64,000 nt of DNA from Sulfurospirillum sp. UBA12182. Lineage in GTDB: Bacteria > Campylobacterota > Campylobacteria > Campylobacterales > Sulfurospirillaceae. The first letter of the stretch is position 1. Each line of letters opens with the position of its first letter. Shown here piece after piece: positions 1 to 8,548 of this stretch. Below the pieces are notes generated by a model. The model was not told where the DNA came from. It saw only the letters and a list, made by a program, of their open reading frames with translations, and ran no database searches. The position numbers and the translations under genes are program-made. The stretch lies in NCBI GenBank assembly GCA_002742765.1, contig DLUF01000042.1, forward strand, positions 1-64,000, written 5' to 3'.

Positions 1-114
1 ACGACCGCTAGAAGGTATCTTGAGTTTTTAGTAGCTACAAATAAAGCTGAAGTCGATTCTTTATATGGTTCAGTAGGACGACCTGAGAGAAAATACAAAC
101 TCAAGCCATCCTAA
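1..114 (+). CDS. C-terminal end of CitB/DcuR-type response regulator (partial)
   Basis: Only the last 37 codons lie in the window, with a TAA at 112-114. The peptide reads TARRYLEFLV and later YGSVGRPERKYKL, the characteristic C-terminal end of the helix-turn-helix of CitB/DcuR/DctR-family response regulators, which partner sensors of citrate or C4-dicarboxylates. The gene converges on tctA with three bases between stop codons. Its position beside a citrate-type Tct transporter suggests it regulates carboxylate uptake, which is an inference. The receiver domain is outside the window. Confidence 0.75.
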   Translation, partial: TTARRYLEFLVATNKAEVDSLYGSVGRPERKYKLKPS

Positions 115-117
115 AAT

Positions 118-1623
118 CTATCTTTTTAATTGATATCTTCTGACAACCATCTTTGCTAGCATTGGAACAAAGAGGATAAAGATGGTTAAACTCCAAAGTA
201 TCCAGTTGACACTTCCTTGAAAGAAAATCCCAACTTCTCCACCACTCATTGCAAAAGCACGACGGAGATTATCTTCCATGATTTTGCCAAGAACAAAACC
301 TAAGATAACAGGAGCCATCGGATAATGTAATTTTCTTAAAAAATAGCCTAAAATTCCCAAAATAATCGTTAAGAAAAGAGCATATGTACTCATATTGACT
401 GAGTATACTCCGACAAATGCCAAAACAATAACTGATGGAACTAAAAGCCAATAAGGAATTTGTAAAATTTTTGTAAATACTCGTACCATAGGAAAGTTCA
501 TAATCAAAAGCATGATATTGCCTATGTACATAGAAGCGATAAGCCCCCAAACTAAAAGAGGTTGCTCTACGAAAAGCATCGGGCCTGGGTTGATGTTATA
601 AAGCATCAAAGCACCAAGAAGTACAGCTGTTGTACCACTACCTGGAACACCTAGTGTTAACATAGGGATTAATGCCCCACCAGAACATGCATTGTTCGCT
701 GATTCAGGCGCTGCTAATCCTCGCATATCACCTGTACCAAAAGTTTTATCCTTATCAGAGATTTTTTGAGCGATAGTATAAGAAACAGCACTTGCTATAG
801 AAGCACCAGTACCTGGTAAAACGCCCACTAAAAAACCAATAGCAGAAGAGCGAAGCATCGTCCATTTACATGTAAGCAACTCTTTAAGTGTGATATAAAT
901 TCTCGTAATCTTTGGCATCTCGAAGTCATCACTGCTATGATGCTCTAACATCAGCATAATCTCACTTACAGCAAAAAAACCAACTATAACAATCAAAAAT
1001 TCAAAACCATCATAAAGTTCTGCTTCTCCAAATGTAAAACGAAGAACTCCCGTTGTAGAATCAACTCCAACAACTCCAACGATAAGTCCAACAGTCAAAC
1101 CAATTAAACTCTTCACAGGATTTGTACCCATCAAAGCGGAGATGGTTGCAAAGGCAAATATCATAAGAACAAAGTACTCAGAAGGTCCAAAGTAGATAGC
1201 AACTTTTGCTAAAAGAGGAGCAAAGAAAGTAAGCCCTACTATGGCGATAGTTGCTCCTACAAAAGAAGCTACACCCGAGAGTGCTAGTGCTGGACCAGCT
1301 AATCCTTTTTGAGCCATAGGATAGCCATCTAAACAAGTAAAAACTGCTCCTGCATCACCTGGAACATTGAGCAAAATACTTGAAATCCTACCACCAAATT
1401 CTGCACCATAATATATCCCTGCCAACATAATTAAAGAGGATTCTACAGGTAACCCTAAAGTATAACAGATAGGAAGTAAAATAGCCACACCATTTATCGG
1501 GCCAAGCCCTGGTAATGCTCCAAAAAGTGTTCCTAAAAGCGTTCCAAGAAAAATCAAAAAAAGATGAGTAGGAGTCAAAGCAACACTAAATCCAGTAGCT
1601 AGTGAAGAGAGTATTTCCATCAT
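118..1623 (-). CDS. tctA: Tripartite tricarboxylate transporter, large membrane subunit TctA
   Basis: 501 residues, the usual TctA length, with about 11-12 hydrophobic segments. The conserved GALPGLGPINGVAILLP stretch at residues 35-51 and a second related stretch (GVLPGTGASIAS) in the middle are the two family signature regions. TctA is the sodium- or proton-coupled permease that takes carboxylates from the periplasmic TctC. It starts one base after the tctB stop, so tctC-tctB-tctA form one operon. Two consecutive ATG codons offer the start; the first follows a GGAG at suitable distance. Confidence 0.93.
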   Translation of the reverse strand: MMEILSSLATGFSVALTPTHLFLIFLGTLLGTLFGALPGLGPINGVAILLPICYTLGLPVESSLIMLAGIYYGAEFGGRISSILLNVPGDAGAVFTCLDGYPMAQKGLAGPALALSGVASFVGATIAIVGLTFFAPLLAKVAIYFGPSEYFVLMIFAFATISALMGTNPVKSLIGLTVGLIVGVVGVDSTTGVLRFTFGEAELYDGFEFLIVIVGFFAVSEIMLMLEHHSSDDFEMPKITRIYITLKELLTCKWTMLRSSAIGFLVGVLPGTGASIASAVSYTIAQKISDKDKTFGTGDMRGLAAPESANNACSGGALIPMLTLGVPGSGTTAVLLGALMLYNINPGPMLFVEQPLLVWGLIASMYIGNIMLLIMNFPMVRVFTKILQIPYWLLVPSVIVLAFVGVYSVNMSTYALFLTIILGILGYFLRKLHYPMAPVILGFVLGKIMEDNLRRAFAMSGGEVGIFFQGSVNWILWSLTIFILFVPMLAKMVVRRYQLKR

Positions 1624-1624
1624 G

Positions 1625-2071
1625 TTAAGCTCCTAAAAAAGGTTTGAAGATAGCTCCCATAGGAAGTGGTACTTCCAAAAGAAAACTAAAAATAATATAC
1701 ACACTCAAACTCACCCCAATAGCAGAACCGATAGCTTGGGTTGTTGTTCCTTTAAAAATCTTTGATATAAAAAATACCAATAGCAAAGTAGCAACGATAA
1801 AGCCTAGAAAATCAAAACTTAACTGATATAAGAAAAGTAAAACAACGATAATCACTGTTTTTATAGACGTAGAAAAATCAGGAAATTTTGCCGCAGAAGG
1901 CTTTAGTATCACAAACAAAGATAACACAGTAAGAACAGCACCTAAACCTATGGGGAAAGCGGAAGGACCTAGCGGGTCATAAGCAAAGGGGACCTCTAAA
2001 GAGAGCCCCCCATAAAGCACATAAACTCCTAAAAGTAATAAAAATACTCCAAAGAGTCTATCAACTATCAT
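1625..2071 (-). CDS. tctB: Tripartite tricarboxylate transporter, small membrane subunit TctB
   Basis: 148 residues with four predicted hydrophobic helices, typical of the poorly conserved TctB family. TctB pairs with TctA in the inner membrane. The identification depends on size, topology and position between tctC and tctA. The start overlaps the tctC stop by four bases (ATGA), indicating translational coupling. Confidence 0.88.
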   Translation of the reverse strand: MIVDRLFGVFLLLLGVYVLYGGLSLEVPFAYDPLGPSAFPIGLGAVLTVLSLFVILKPSAAKFPDFSTSIKTVIIVVLLFLYQLSFDFLGFIVATLLLVFFISKIFKGTTTQAIGSAIGVSLSVYIIFSFLLEVPLPMGAIFKPFLGA

Positions 2072-3048
2072 TTTAACAACCCTGCCTCTTTGGCTAATTC
2101 TTTAAATCTCTTCTCTTCTTTTTGCATAAACTCATGATATGGCTTACCTATCATAGTAAATGGATATAATCCTCTTGCTTCTCTTTCTTGTTTAAACTCA
2201 GGAGTTTCTGCTAAAGCTTTGATCTTATTTACCCAGTAATCATACTCTTCATCACTCACTTTAGGTCCTAAGTAAAAACCTCTCCAAATCGTCCAAACAG
2301 CATCAAAACCTTGTTCTTTTGCAGTTGGGATATGTGACATTTGACCAGGTAATCTCTCTTCAGATAAAAGAGCTAGAACTTTAAACTTGCCAGATGAAAT
2401 TTGACCTGAGAACTCTGCGATATCACCTGGATAAATTTGGATATGATTTCCCATAAGAGCTGTTAAAGCTTCACCACCGCCTTCAAAAGCAACATATTTC
2501 ATATCTTTAGGATTAATTCCTGCTAATTTCGCGATGATAGCAGCTTTGAACCAATCTTGAGAACCAATTGAACCACCAGAACCAAGTACAAAACCTTTAG
2601 GATTTGCTTTTAAGTCTGCTACGAGTTCATTGAGGTTATTCCACTTTGCGTCAGCTTTGACGATAACCGCACCATAATCAGCACCAAGAGCAGCTAACCA
2701 TCTCACAGAATCAACACTATATTTTGCACCAAATTTTCCTTGAGCGATGTTTAATGCTGAACCTGTACTTGCGGCTACTATCATGTTTGCATCATCTGGC
2801 TTTTGACCTATAACATGGTTATAAGCAACAGCACCTACACCACCTGGCATAAAGTTTACTATCATAGGTTTGTCCAACAGTTTTGAAGCTGTAAGGGAGT
2901 TAGAAACTAATCTACATGTAAGGTCAAATCCTCCTCCTGGCTTTGCAGGGGCTAAACACAGAGGTTTATTTGGTTCAAAAGCGTGTACATTGCTTCCTAA
3001 AACTACCAAAGCAGCACAACTTGCTACGAAATGTAACATTTTACTCAT
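2068..3048 (-). CDS. tctC: Tripartite tricarboxylate transporter periplasmic binding protein TctC
   Basis: 326 residues with a signal peptide ending near VHA (residue 23). The mature N terminus contains LAPAKPGGGFDLTCR, followed by FMPGGVGAVAYN, GSIGSQDW and YVAFEGGGE. These stretches closely match my memory of Salmonella TctC, the citrate-binding founder of the family, rather than the generic Bug proteins that have PFPPGGGTD at this place. Citrate or a related tricarboxylate is therefore the likely ligand. It is first in the tctCBA operon and has a good promoter upstream. Confidence 0.92.
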   Translation of the reverse strand: MSKMLHFVASCAALVVLGSNVHAFEPNKPLCLAPAKPGGGFDLTCRLVSNSLTASKLLDKPMIVNFMPGGVGAVAYNHVIGQKPDDANMIVAASTGSALNIAQGKFGAKYSVDSVRWLAALGADYGAVIVKADAKWNNLNELVADLKANPKGFVLGSGGSIGSQDWFKAAIIAKLAGINPKDMKYVAFEGGGEALTALMGNHIQIYPGDIAEFSGQISSGKFKVLALLSEERLPGQMSHIPTAKEQGFDAVWTIWRGFYLGPKVSDEEYDYWVNKIKALAETPEFKQEREARGLYPFTMIGKPYHEFMQKEEKRFKELAKEAGLLK

Positions 3049-3080
3049 AAAAACTCCTTTAGAAAATTTTGTTTAGAAAC

Positions 3081-3109
3081 ATCGTAACACTTTGAAGTCT
3101 TTGAATCAA
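3081..3109 (-). promoter_or_regulatory. Candidate sigma-70 promoter of tctCBA
   Basis: On the minus strand TTGATT (3104-3109) and TACGAT (3081-3086) are separated by 17 bases and lie about 35 bases upstream of the tctC start codon. The spacing and sequences fit a housekeeping promoter. No operator was identified. Confidence 0.5.
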
Positions 3110-3208
3110 GAAAAAAGATATAAGATGTTTTTATGCTATTGAGTGAATTTTGTGCATAAAGTGCAACGTTACTTTATGTATCAGTTAGAGGTAAAAAAGT
3201 ATTTTTTT

Positions 3209-4354
3209 TTAATTTTTATTGACTTTTAGAGCAAAAAAGAGAGTAGATAAAATTATAAAAGAGAGTAACAAGATAAAAACATGCCAACCCAGATACTCAA
3301 AGAAAACACCAGGTGCAAAAGTTCCAACAGCACCACCTGCATAGTAAAAAGAGAGATATAAGCCATTTGAGATTGCACGTCTTTCATGAGCAAGCTTACT
3401 TATAAGCCCAGAAGCAACAGCATGGATGATAAAAAAACCTGCACACAAGACAAACATAGCAACGAACATTACACTATAACTGCTGATATGAAACATTTGT
3501 AAACCCAAAGTGTATATAACTATCCCAGCTATGATAGCTCTTTGTTCCGTTTTAAAAAATCCTATTAGCTTCAAGACTCTCATAGAAATCACAAAACCGA
3601 TTATATAACCAGCATACATCAAACCGACTTTTGAAAATCCCATTTGAGAACTTATGTTTTGAAGTTGGAAAGGTAAAAAGTTTAAAACTGCTTGAAATAC
3701 AAAGAAGATAAAGAACATCATCAAATAGATATTTAAAAATGTCTTTACATGTAAAACTTCTAAAATCTGTTTTAACTTCGGTTTTACGAAATCAACTCTC
3801 GCCTCTTCTTGGATATAACTTAAAAGCCAAAATACTACAATGAGAGAAAATCCCAAAAAGATAAAAAATGCTCTCCAGCCAAAGATATCACTAGATAATC
3901 CAGAGAGTAATCTTCCTATAAATCCTCCAAAAATAGTCGCAGCTATATAATATCCCATCGCTTGTTGTACATGCTCTTTAGGCGTTATAAATGAGATATA
4001 ACTCATAAGTGAAGTTAAAATCGCAGGGATCAGAAGACCTTGCAATCCTCGAATACTAAGTAAGATAAAATAGCTATCACTATACGCAAAAGCTAATTCT
4101 AAAACTCCTAAAATCAAAACTGCTATACGTAAAAAACGCTTCAGTGAAAAACTTTCTAAGATATATCCATAAAGTATGGGGGCAAAGCCAAGTGGAAGCA
4201 TGATAGCAGTTGTGAAGATAACTGCTTGAAGCCTAGAGAGTGAAAACTCTGTTTCAAAGAGTGGTTGTATAGGCTGTACAGCATAAAGCGTGCACAATGT
4301 CAAAATCGTACACGCATAAATAATGATTAAATTAAAAGAGTTTGTACTTCGCAA
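3209..4354 (-). CDS. MFS transporter, YnfM-like
   Basis: 381 residues with about 12 hydrophobic helices split by a central cytoplasmic loop near residues 185-200 (QEEARVDFVKPKLKQ), the two-half fold of the major facilitator superfamily. Helix 4-5 carries RGLQGLLIPAILTSLMSYIS, as in YnfM/drug-efflux-like members. Substrate is unknown. The start is TTG three bases after the phosphoribosyltransferase stop and has no clear ribosome-binding site, so it may depend on translational coupling. Downstream (lower coordinate) begins the tct operon. Confidence 0.8.
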   Translation of the reverse strand: MRSTNSFNLIIIYACTILTLCTLYAVQPIQPLFETEFSLSRLQAVIFTTAIMLPLGFAPILYGYILESFSLKRFLRIAVLILGVLELAFAYSDSYFILLSIRGLQGLLIPAILTSLMSYISFITPKEHVQQAMGYYIAATIFGGFIGRLLSGLSSDIFGWRAFFIFLGFSLIVVFWLLSYIQEEARVDFVKPKLKQILEVLHVKTFLNIYLMMFFIFFVFQAVLNFLPFQLQNISSQMGFSKVGLMYAGYIIGFVISMRVLKLIGFFKTEQRAIIAGIVIYTLGLQMFHISSYSVMFVAMFVLCAGFFIIHAVASGLISKLAHERRAISNGLYLSFYYAGGAVGTFAPGVFFEYLGWHVFILLLSFIILSTLFFALKVNKN

Positions 4355-4357
4355 TTT

Positions 4358-4807
4358 TTATTTGTAGTTATCTATCTGGAAATCCCAGAAAAATTCTATC
4401 CATTCGGTTGCTTCACGTGCTGAAAAATCTGGACGTAGTAGTGCCTTTTCTTTATAAAATACCGAAGCCACTTTCAAATCAAGATGAGGATACTTCTGAT
4501 TCAAAACTCTTTTTATCTCTATCATCGTCTCTCCACTATCTATGATATCATCAACGATGATAACTCTAGTTGCACGAGAGAGATCAGGGATATTAAAGAT
4601 GTTGATAGTATCTAACTTTCTTGTTTCTTCATAGTGAATAGAGTTGATAGAGTACAAGTCTCTCATCTCTAAAGCCTCAGATAAAAAATGTCCTAGTGTC
4701 ATGCCACCTCTTGCAATTGCTAAGATTACATCAGGGTTGTATGGTTTAATCTCTTTTGCAAGCATATTTACATCACATTTAAACTCATCATAACTATAAA
4801 AACGCAC
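4358..4807 (-). CDS. Purine-type phosphoribosyltransferase
   Basis: 149 residues. The PRPP-binding loop VIIVDDIIDSGETM lies near residues 83-96, and DVILAIARGGMTLG near residue 30 is the N-terminal PPi-binding loop. Size and motifs fit xanthine-guanine/hypoxanthine phosphoribosyltransferases that convert a free base plus PRPP to a nucleotide. The start is GTG at 4807, preceded by AAAGGA, which is itself one arm of the palindrome at 4816-4827. The neighbouring AzgA-type permease supports a purine salvage role; the exact base is not determined. Confidence 0.85.
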   Translation of the reverse strand: MRFYSYDEFKCDVNMLAKEIKPYNPDVILAIARGGMTLGHFLSEALEMRDLYSINSIHYEETRKLDTINIFNIPDLSRATRVIIVDDIIDSGETMIEIKRVLNQKYPHLDLKVASVFYKEKALLRPDFSAREATEWIEFFWDFQIDNYK

Positions 4808-4824
4808 TTATTTCCTTTACATGT

Positions 4825-4846
4825 AAAGGAGGTTTTACCCTCCTTT
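4825..4846. terminator. Hairpin between purine permease and phosphoribosyltransferase genes
   Basis: AAAGGAGG (4825-4832) and CCTCCTTT (4839-4846) form an 8-bp stem with a 6-base loop. A T-rich tail follows on the plus strand, but not on the transcribed minus strand. One arm overlaps the palindrome TTTACATGTAAA at 4816-4827, so two alternative foldings are possible just before the phosphoribosyltransferase start. A partial attenuator is possible. Confidence 0.4.
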
Positions 4847-4851
4847 TTATT

Positions 4852-6132
4852 TTAATGAACGATAAAAGCTATTAAAGAAACAACAGCTAAAGTAATAATT
4901 CCTATATTGATATCTTTTGTCTCTCTTTTAAGAAGTTTGAGAATCAAAAATGCAACAAATCCAAAAGCCAAACCATTAGTAATCGAATAGGTAAGTGGCA
5001 TCATAATAACAATCAAAAATGTCGCCACAGAGATAGAGATATCTTTAAAATTGATATTAGAAAGTTCACTAAACATCAAAACACCGACCATCACTAAAAC
5101 TGGATAGATAGCATTTGCAGGGATTGCTTTAAACAGTGGCATCATAAATAGGGTCAAAATGAAAAATCCTCCTGTCGCAACCGCAGTAAGTCCTGTTCTT
5201 CCACCCTCTTCAACGCCAGCAGCACTTTCGATAAAAGCTGTAGTAGTTGAAGTTCCTAAAAGTGTACCAGCAACTGTAGCAGCAGCGTCAACTTCAAGTG
5301 TTTTTTGTAATTCTTTAGAGTCATCTTTAAAGATTCCCGCACGAAAACCAACACCTGTTAATGTTCCAAGAGAATCAAACATATCGGTAATCAAAAAGGT
5401 TATGATAACAGGAAGTAAAGCTAAAGTTAGAGCAGAAGTGATATCAAGTTGAAGTGCTATCGGAGCGATAGAACTTGGCATAGAGAAAAACTCTGTTGGA
5501 TAAGGAGCCAAACCACTCACCCAAGCGATAACAGATGTTACTAAAACTGCCAAGATAAATGCACCTTTGATTTTCCAAGCAAAAAAACCAAAAACTAAAA
5601 CCAGACCCAAAACACCAAGAAGAACGCTTGCATTACTAAAATCACCAAGTCCAACAAGTACAGCAGGATTATCCACTACCATACCCATCTCTTTTAGTCC
5701 TATAAATGCGATGAAAGCACCGATACCCGCACTAATAGCACGACGCAAATCATGTGGAACACTTTGCATTATCCAAACACGAAATTTCGTAAAAGAAAGA
5801 GCTAGAAAAAGAATACCTGAGATAAAAACTATTCCAAGAGCTGTTTGCCAAGGAATTTTCATCCCTAAAACTAAGCCAAATGTAAAATAAGCATTAAGAC
5901 CCATTCCTACTGACATAGCAATCGGTGTATTTGCCCAAAGACCGTTTAAGACAGTTGAAAAAATGGTTATCAAAGCAGTAGCAGTTACTAAAGCTCCAAA
6001 ATCCATACCTGTTTTACTCATGATGATAGCATTCACAGGAACGATATACATCATCGTTAAAAATGTTGTAAAACCAGCGGTAATCTCCATTTTCACATCA
6101 CTACCGTGTTCTTTCAGTTTAAAAAAACCCAA
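4852..6132 (-). CDS. Purine (adenine/guanine/hypoxanthine) permease, AzgA/PbuG type
   Basis: 426 residues, strongly hydrophobic with about 12 membrane segments. The N terminus EITAGFTTFLTMMYIVPVN followed by SVGMGLNAYFTFG matches the AzgA branch of nucleobase:cation symporters (PbuG, PurP, YicO), as does TDMFDSLGTLTGVG with ESAAGVEEGGRTGL further on. It imports purine bases through the inner membrane. It sits 20 bases after mqnE and 44 bases before the phosphoribosyltransferase, consistent with a purine uptake and salvage unit. Confidence 0.9.
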   Translation of the reverse strand: MGFFKLKEHGSDVKMEITAGFTTFLTMMYIVPVNAIIMSKTGMDFGALVTATALITIFSTVLNGLWANTPIAMSVGMGLNAYFTFGLVLGMKIPWQTALGIVFISGILFLALSFTKFRVWIMQSVPHDLRRAISAGIGAFIAFIGLKEMGMVVDNPAVLVGLGDFSNASVLLGVLGLVLVFGFFAWKIKGAFILAVLVTSVIAWVSGLAPYPTEFFSMPSSIAPIALQLDITSALTLALLPVIITFLITDMFDSLGTLTGVGFRAGIFKDDSKELQKTLEVDAAATVAGTLLGTSTTTAFIESAAGVEEGGRTGLTAVATGGFFILTLFMMPLFKAIPANAIYPVLVMVGVLMFSELSNINFKDISISVATFLIVIMMPLTYSITNGLAFGFVAFLILKLLKRETKDINIGIITLAVVSLIAFIVH

Positions 6133-6152
6133 GATATCTCCTTTGTGGAATT

Positions 6153-7217
6153 TTAATTATAAACTTTTATTTCATTATATAGACTATCACGCTCTACTGG
6201 TATAAAACCACTCGTTGTGATTAAATCTAAAAAATCTTTTAGCTTAAGTCCTGCTGCACTTTTTGCTCCAGCTGCTGATTGGATTGCTTCTTTTTCGATA
6301 GTCCCATCAAGGTCATCTGCTCCAAACTCTTGAGCAACCAAAGCTAAATTTATCGTAGAAGTTGCCCAGTAAGCCTTGATATGCGCAAAATTGTCTAACA
6401 TCAAACGACTGATTGCCATAGTTTTTAAAATCTCAGTTGAACTTAAAAAATTCTCAACTTTAAGATAGTTGTTATCTCTTTGATACACAAGAGGGATAAA
6501 AGCATTAAATCCACCTGTTTCATCTTGTAAATCTCTGAGTCTAAGCATGTGGTCAATTCTATGTTTGCGCTCTTCTACGTGCCCAAAAAGCATAGTAGCA
6601 TTTGATTCTTTTCCTCTTTGATGCCAAAGTTTATGGATGTAAAGCCAATCAGTTGAGCTTACTTTGCCTTTACAAACATACTCTCTTATCTTTTCATCAA
6701 AGATTTCAGCACCACCACCTGGCATAGAATCCACACCATAAGTGACCATTTTATCTATTACCTCGTCCCAACTTAATCCATACTCTTTAGCTAAAAAGTT
6801 GATTTCAGCAGCAGTCAAAGCCTTTACATGTAAAGATGGATAAGCCTCTTTTATCTTTTTAAAAATTTCCAAATACCACTGTAAACCTGTATGAGGGTTA
6901 TGAGCTGAAACTATATGTACTTCTTTAATACCATTTTCATATGATTTGCTGACAATTTCAAGTATTTCTTCATGACTCATTGTATATGGGTTTGGATTTT
7001 TTCTGTTTGCACTAAACGCACAAAACTTACAGATATCTTTGCAAATGTTAGTTGGATTTATATGTCTGTTTATGTTAAAAAAGGATTTTTTACCGTGTAG
7101 CTGTTGACGCTTTTTATCTGCATACCTTCCTAAAGTAAAAAGATCAAGCTCATAAAGAGCTAAGCCGTCTTCATAACTCAGGCGTTCACCTGCATCTAAT
7201 TTATCAAGTAAATCCAT
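6153..7217 (-). CDS. mqnE: Aminofutalosine synthase MqnE
   Basis: 354 residues. The radical SAM cluster motif CKDICKFCAF lies near residues 59-68. SMPGGGAEIFDEKIR and NATMLFGHVEERKHRI distinguish the MqnE/MqnC group. MqnE joins 3-[(1-carboxyvinyl)oxy]benzoate with SAM to give 6-amino-6-deoxyfutalosine, an early step of the futalosine menaquinone route used by Campylobacterota. It is transcribed with the purine permease gene 20 bases downstream. The pathway later releases adenine, so linkage with purine salvage makes sense, though that link is inference. Confidence 0.92.
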   Translation of the reverse strand: MDLLDKLDAGERLSYEDGLALYELDLFTLGRYADKKRQQLHGKKSFFNINRHINPTNICKDICKFCAFSANRKNPNPYTMSHEEILEIVSKSYENGIKEVHIVSAHNPHTGLQWYLEIFKKIKEAYPSLHVKALTAAEINFLAKEYGLSWDEVIDKMVTYGVDSMPGGGAEIFDEKIREYVCKGKVSSTDWLYIHKLWHQRGKESNATMLFGHVEERKHRIDHMLRLRDLQDETGGFNAFIPLVYQRDNNYLKVENFLSSTEILKTMAISRLMLDNFAHIKAYWATSTINLALVAQEFGADDLDGTIEKEAIQSAAGAKSAAGLKLKDFLDLITTSGFIPVERDSLYNEIKVYN

Positions 7218-7276
7218 AATTCTCTTTTTTGAAAGTTTTAAAACGGTATTTTACCTAAAAAAAATTACAAGATAAT

Positions 7277-7301
7277 AAAAGAGGAGTAAAGCCCCTCTTT
7301 T
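7277..7301 (-). terminator. Intrinsic terminator after trpB
   Basis: AAAAGAGG (7277-7284) pairs with CCTCTTTT (7294-7301) around a 9-base loop. Read on the minus strand, the second arm ends in a T-rich stretch, as expected for a terminator placed just after the trpB stop at 7310. Confidence 0.65.
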
Positions 7302-7309
7302 TCAATTTT

Positions 7310-8521
7310 TTAGTATTTTTCGGGTGGAAAATTTTCAACAACAAAGTCGATATCTTTGTCGCCTCTTCCACTTAAATTCACCAAAATAGACTCATAAGGC
7401 TTTTGACGAGCCAACTTCATCGCAAACGCCACAGCATGAGAACTTTCAAGTGCTGGGATAATGCCTTCATGACGAGAAAGTGCATAAAAAGCTTCTATCG
7501 TCTCTTCATCACTAGCCGTTCCAACGTTTGTTCTTTGAACGCTATTTAGATATGCATGTTCTGGTCCAACTGAAGGATAATCAAGCCCACTTGCTATCGA
7601 GTGAACAGCCGCAGGAGTACCATCTGCATTTTGTAGCATAATGGAGTTAAACCCATGAAGAACACCCTCACTTCCATAACTCAAACTTGCAGCATGTTCC
7701 CCTAGCTTTGTACCTTTGCCAAGAGGCTCAACCCCATAAATCTCACATGGGTCTTCGATAAAAGCTGAAAATAATCCCATCGCATTGCTTCCTCCACCCA
7801 CACAAGCTACTAAATTATCAGGCAGATTTCCTGTCATCTCTAAAAACTGTTCACGTGCTTCAAAGCCAACAACACTTTGAAAATCTCTTACCATTTTTGG
7901 GAAGGGGTGTGGTCCAACAACAGAACCGATAGCATAGATAGAGTTTACTGGATCTTTTAAATACGCTTCAAAAGCGCTATCTACCGCTTCTTTAAGTGTC
8001 TTTGCTCCAAAGCCCACTGGAATAACCTTTGCACCCAAAATTCGCATACGAGTTACATTTGGATGCTCTTTTGCGATATCAACTTCTCCCATATGTATCT
8101 CACACTCTAAACCAAAATACGCAGCAGCAGTTGCAAGTGCTACACCATGCTGTCCTGCTCCTGTTTCAGCGATAAGTTTCTTTTTGCCCAAGTATTTTGC
8201 TAAAAGTGCTTCACCCATACAGTGGTTGAGTTTATGCGCACCCGTATGGTTTAGGTCTTCACGCTTAAGATAGATCCTAGCCCCACCTACAAACTCTGTT
8301 AAATTTTTAGCATAATAAACTGGTGTAGGACGGCCTTGATAATGTTTTCTTATGTCTCTTAACTCTCTGATAAAATTATGAGAATTTCCTATCGTAAGAT
8401 AAGCTTGTTCTATACTTTTGAATTGTTCGATTAACTCTGGTGGCAAAAAAGCACCACCAAATCTACCAAAATACCCTTTTTCATCGGGGAACTGATTCAA
8501 ATAAGGCTTCTTTAATTCCAT
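7310..8521 (-). CDS. trpB: Tryptophan synthase beta subunit, orphan copy
   Basis: The PLP lysine lies in HTGAHKLNH (Lys97 counting from the chosen start), the catalytic Glu in AETGAGQHG, the phosphate loop in [10 protein letters not shown] and the C-terminal serine in SGRGDKD. The enzyme condenses indole with serine. The start at 8521 (MELKKP) is preferred over the ATG two codons upstream because AAAGGA sits right against that upstream ATG. Canonical TrpB has HKINN where this protein has HKLNH. No trpA or other trp gene is adjacent, so this could be a second TrpB used for indole salvage, or the only copy in a split pathway. Confidence 0.88.
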   Translation of the reverse strand: MELKKPYLNQFPDEKGYFGRFGGAFLPPELIEQFKSIEQAYLTIGNSHNFIRELRDIRKHYQGRPTPVYYAKNLTEFVGGARIYLKREDLNHTGAHKLNHCMGEALLAKYLGKKKLIAETGAGQHGVALATAAAYFGLECEIHMGEVDIAKEHPNVTRMRILGAKVIPVGFGAKTLKEAVDSAFEAYLKDPVNSIYAIGSVVGPHPFPKMVRDFQSVVGFEAREQFLEMTGNLPDNLVACVGGGSNAMGLFSAFIEDPCEIYGVEPLGKGTKLGEHAASLSYGSEGVLHGFNSIMLQNADGTPAAVHSIASGLDYPSVGPEHAYLNSVQRTNVGTASDEETIEAFYALSRHEGIIPALESSHAVAFAMKLARQKPYESILVNLSGRGDKDIDFVVENFPPEKY

Positions 8522-8548
8522 AAACATCCTTTTTGTAAAATTTTCTTT

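Noticed and set aside
5159-5452. Plus-strand ORFs inside the purine permease gene and similar long antisense frames elsewhere
   Set aside because: Low-complexity composition, no ribosome-binding sites and no family features; they mirror strong minus-strand genes.
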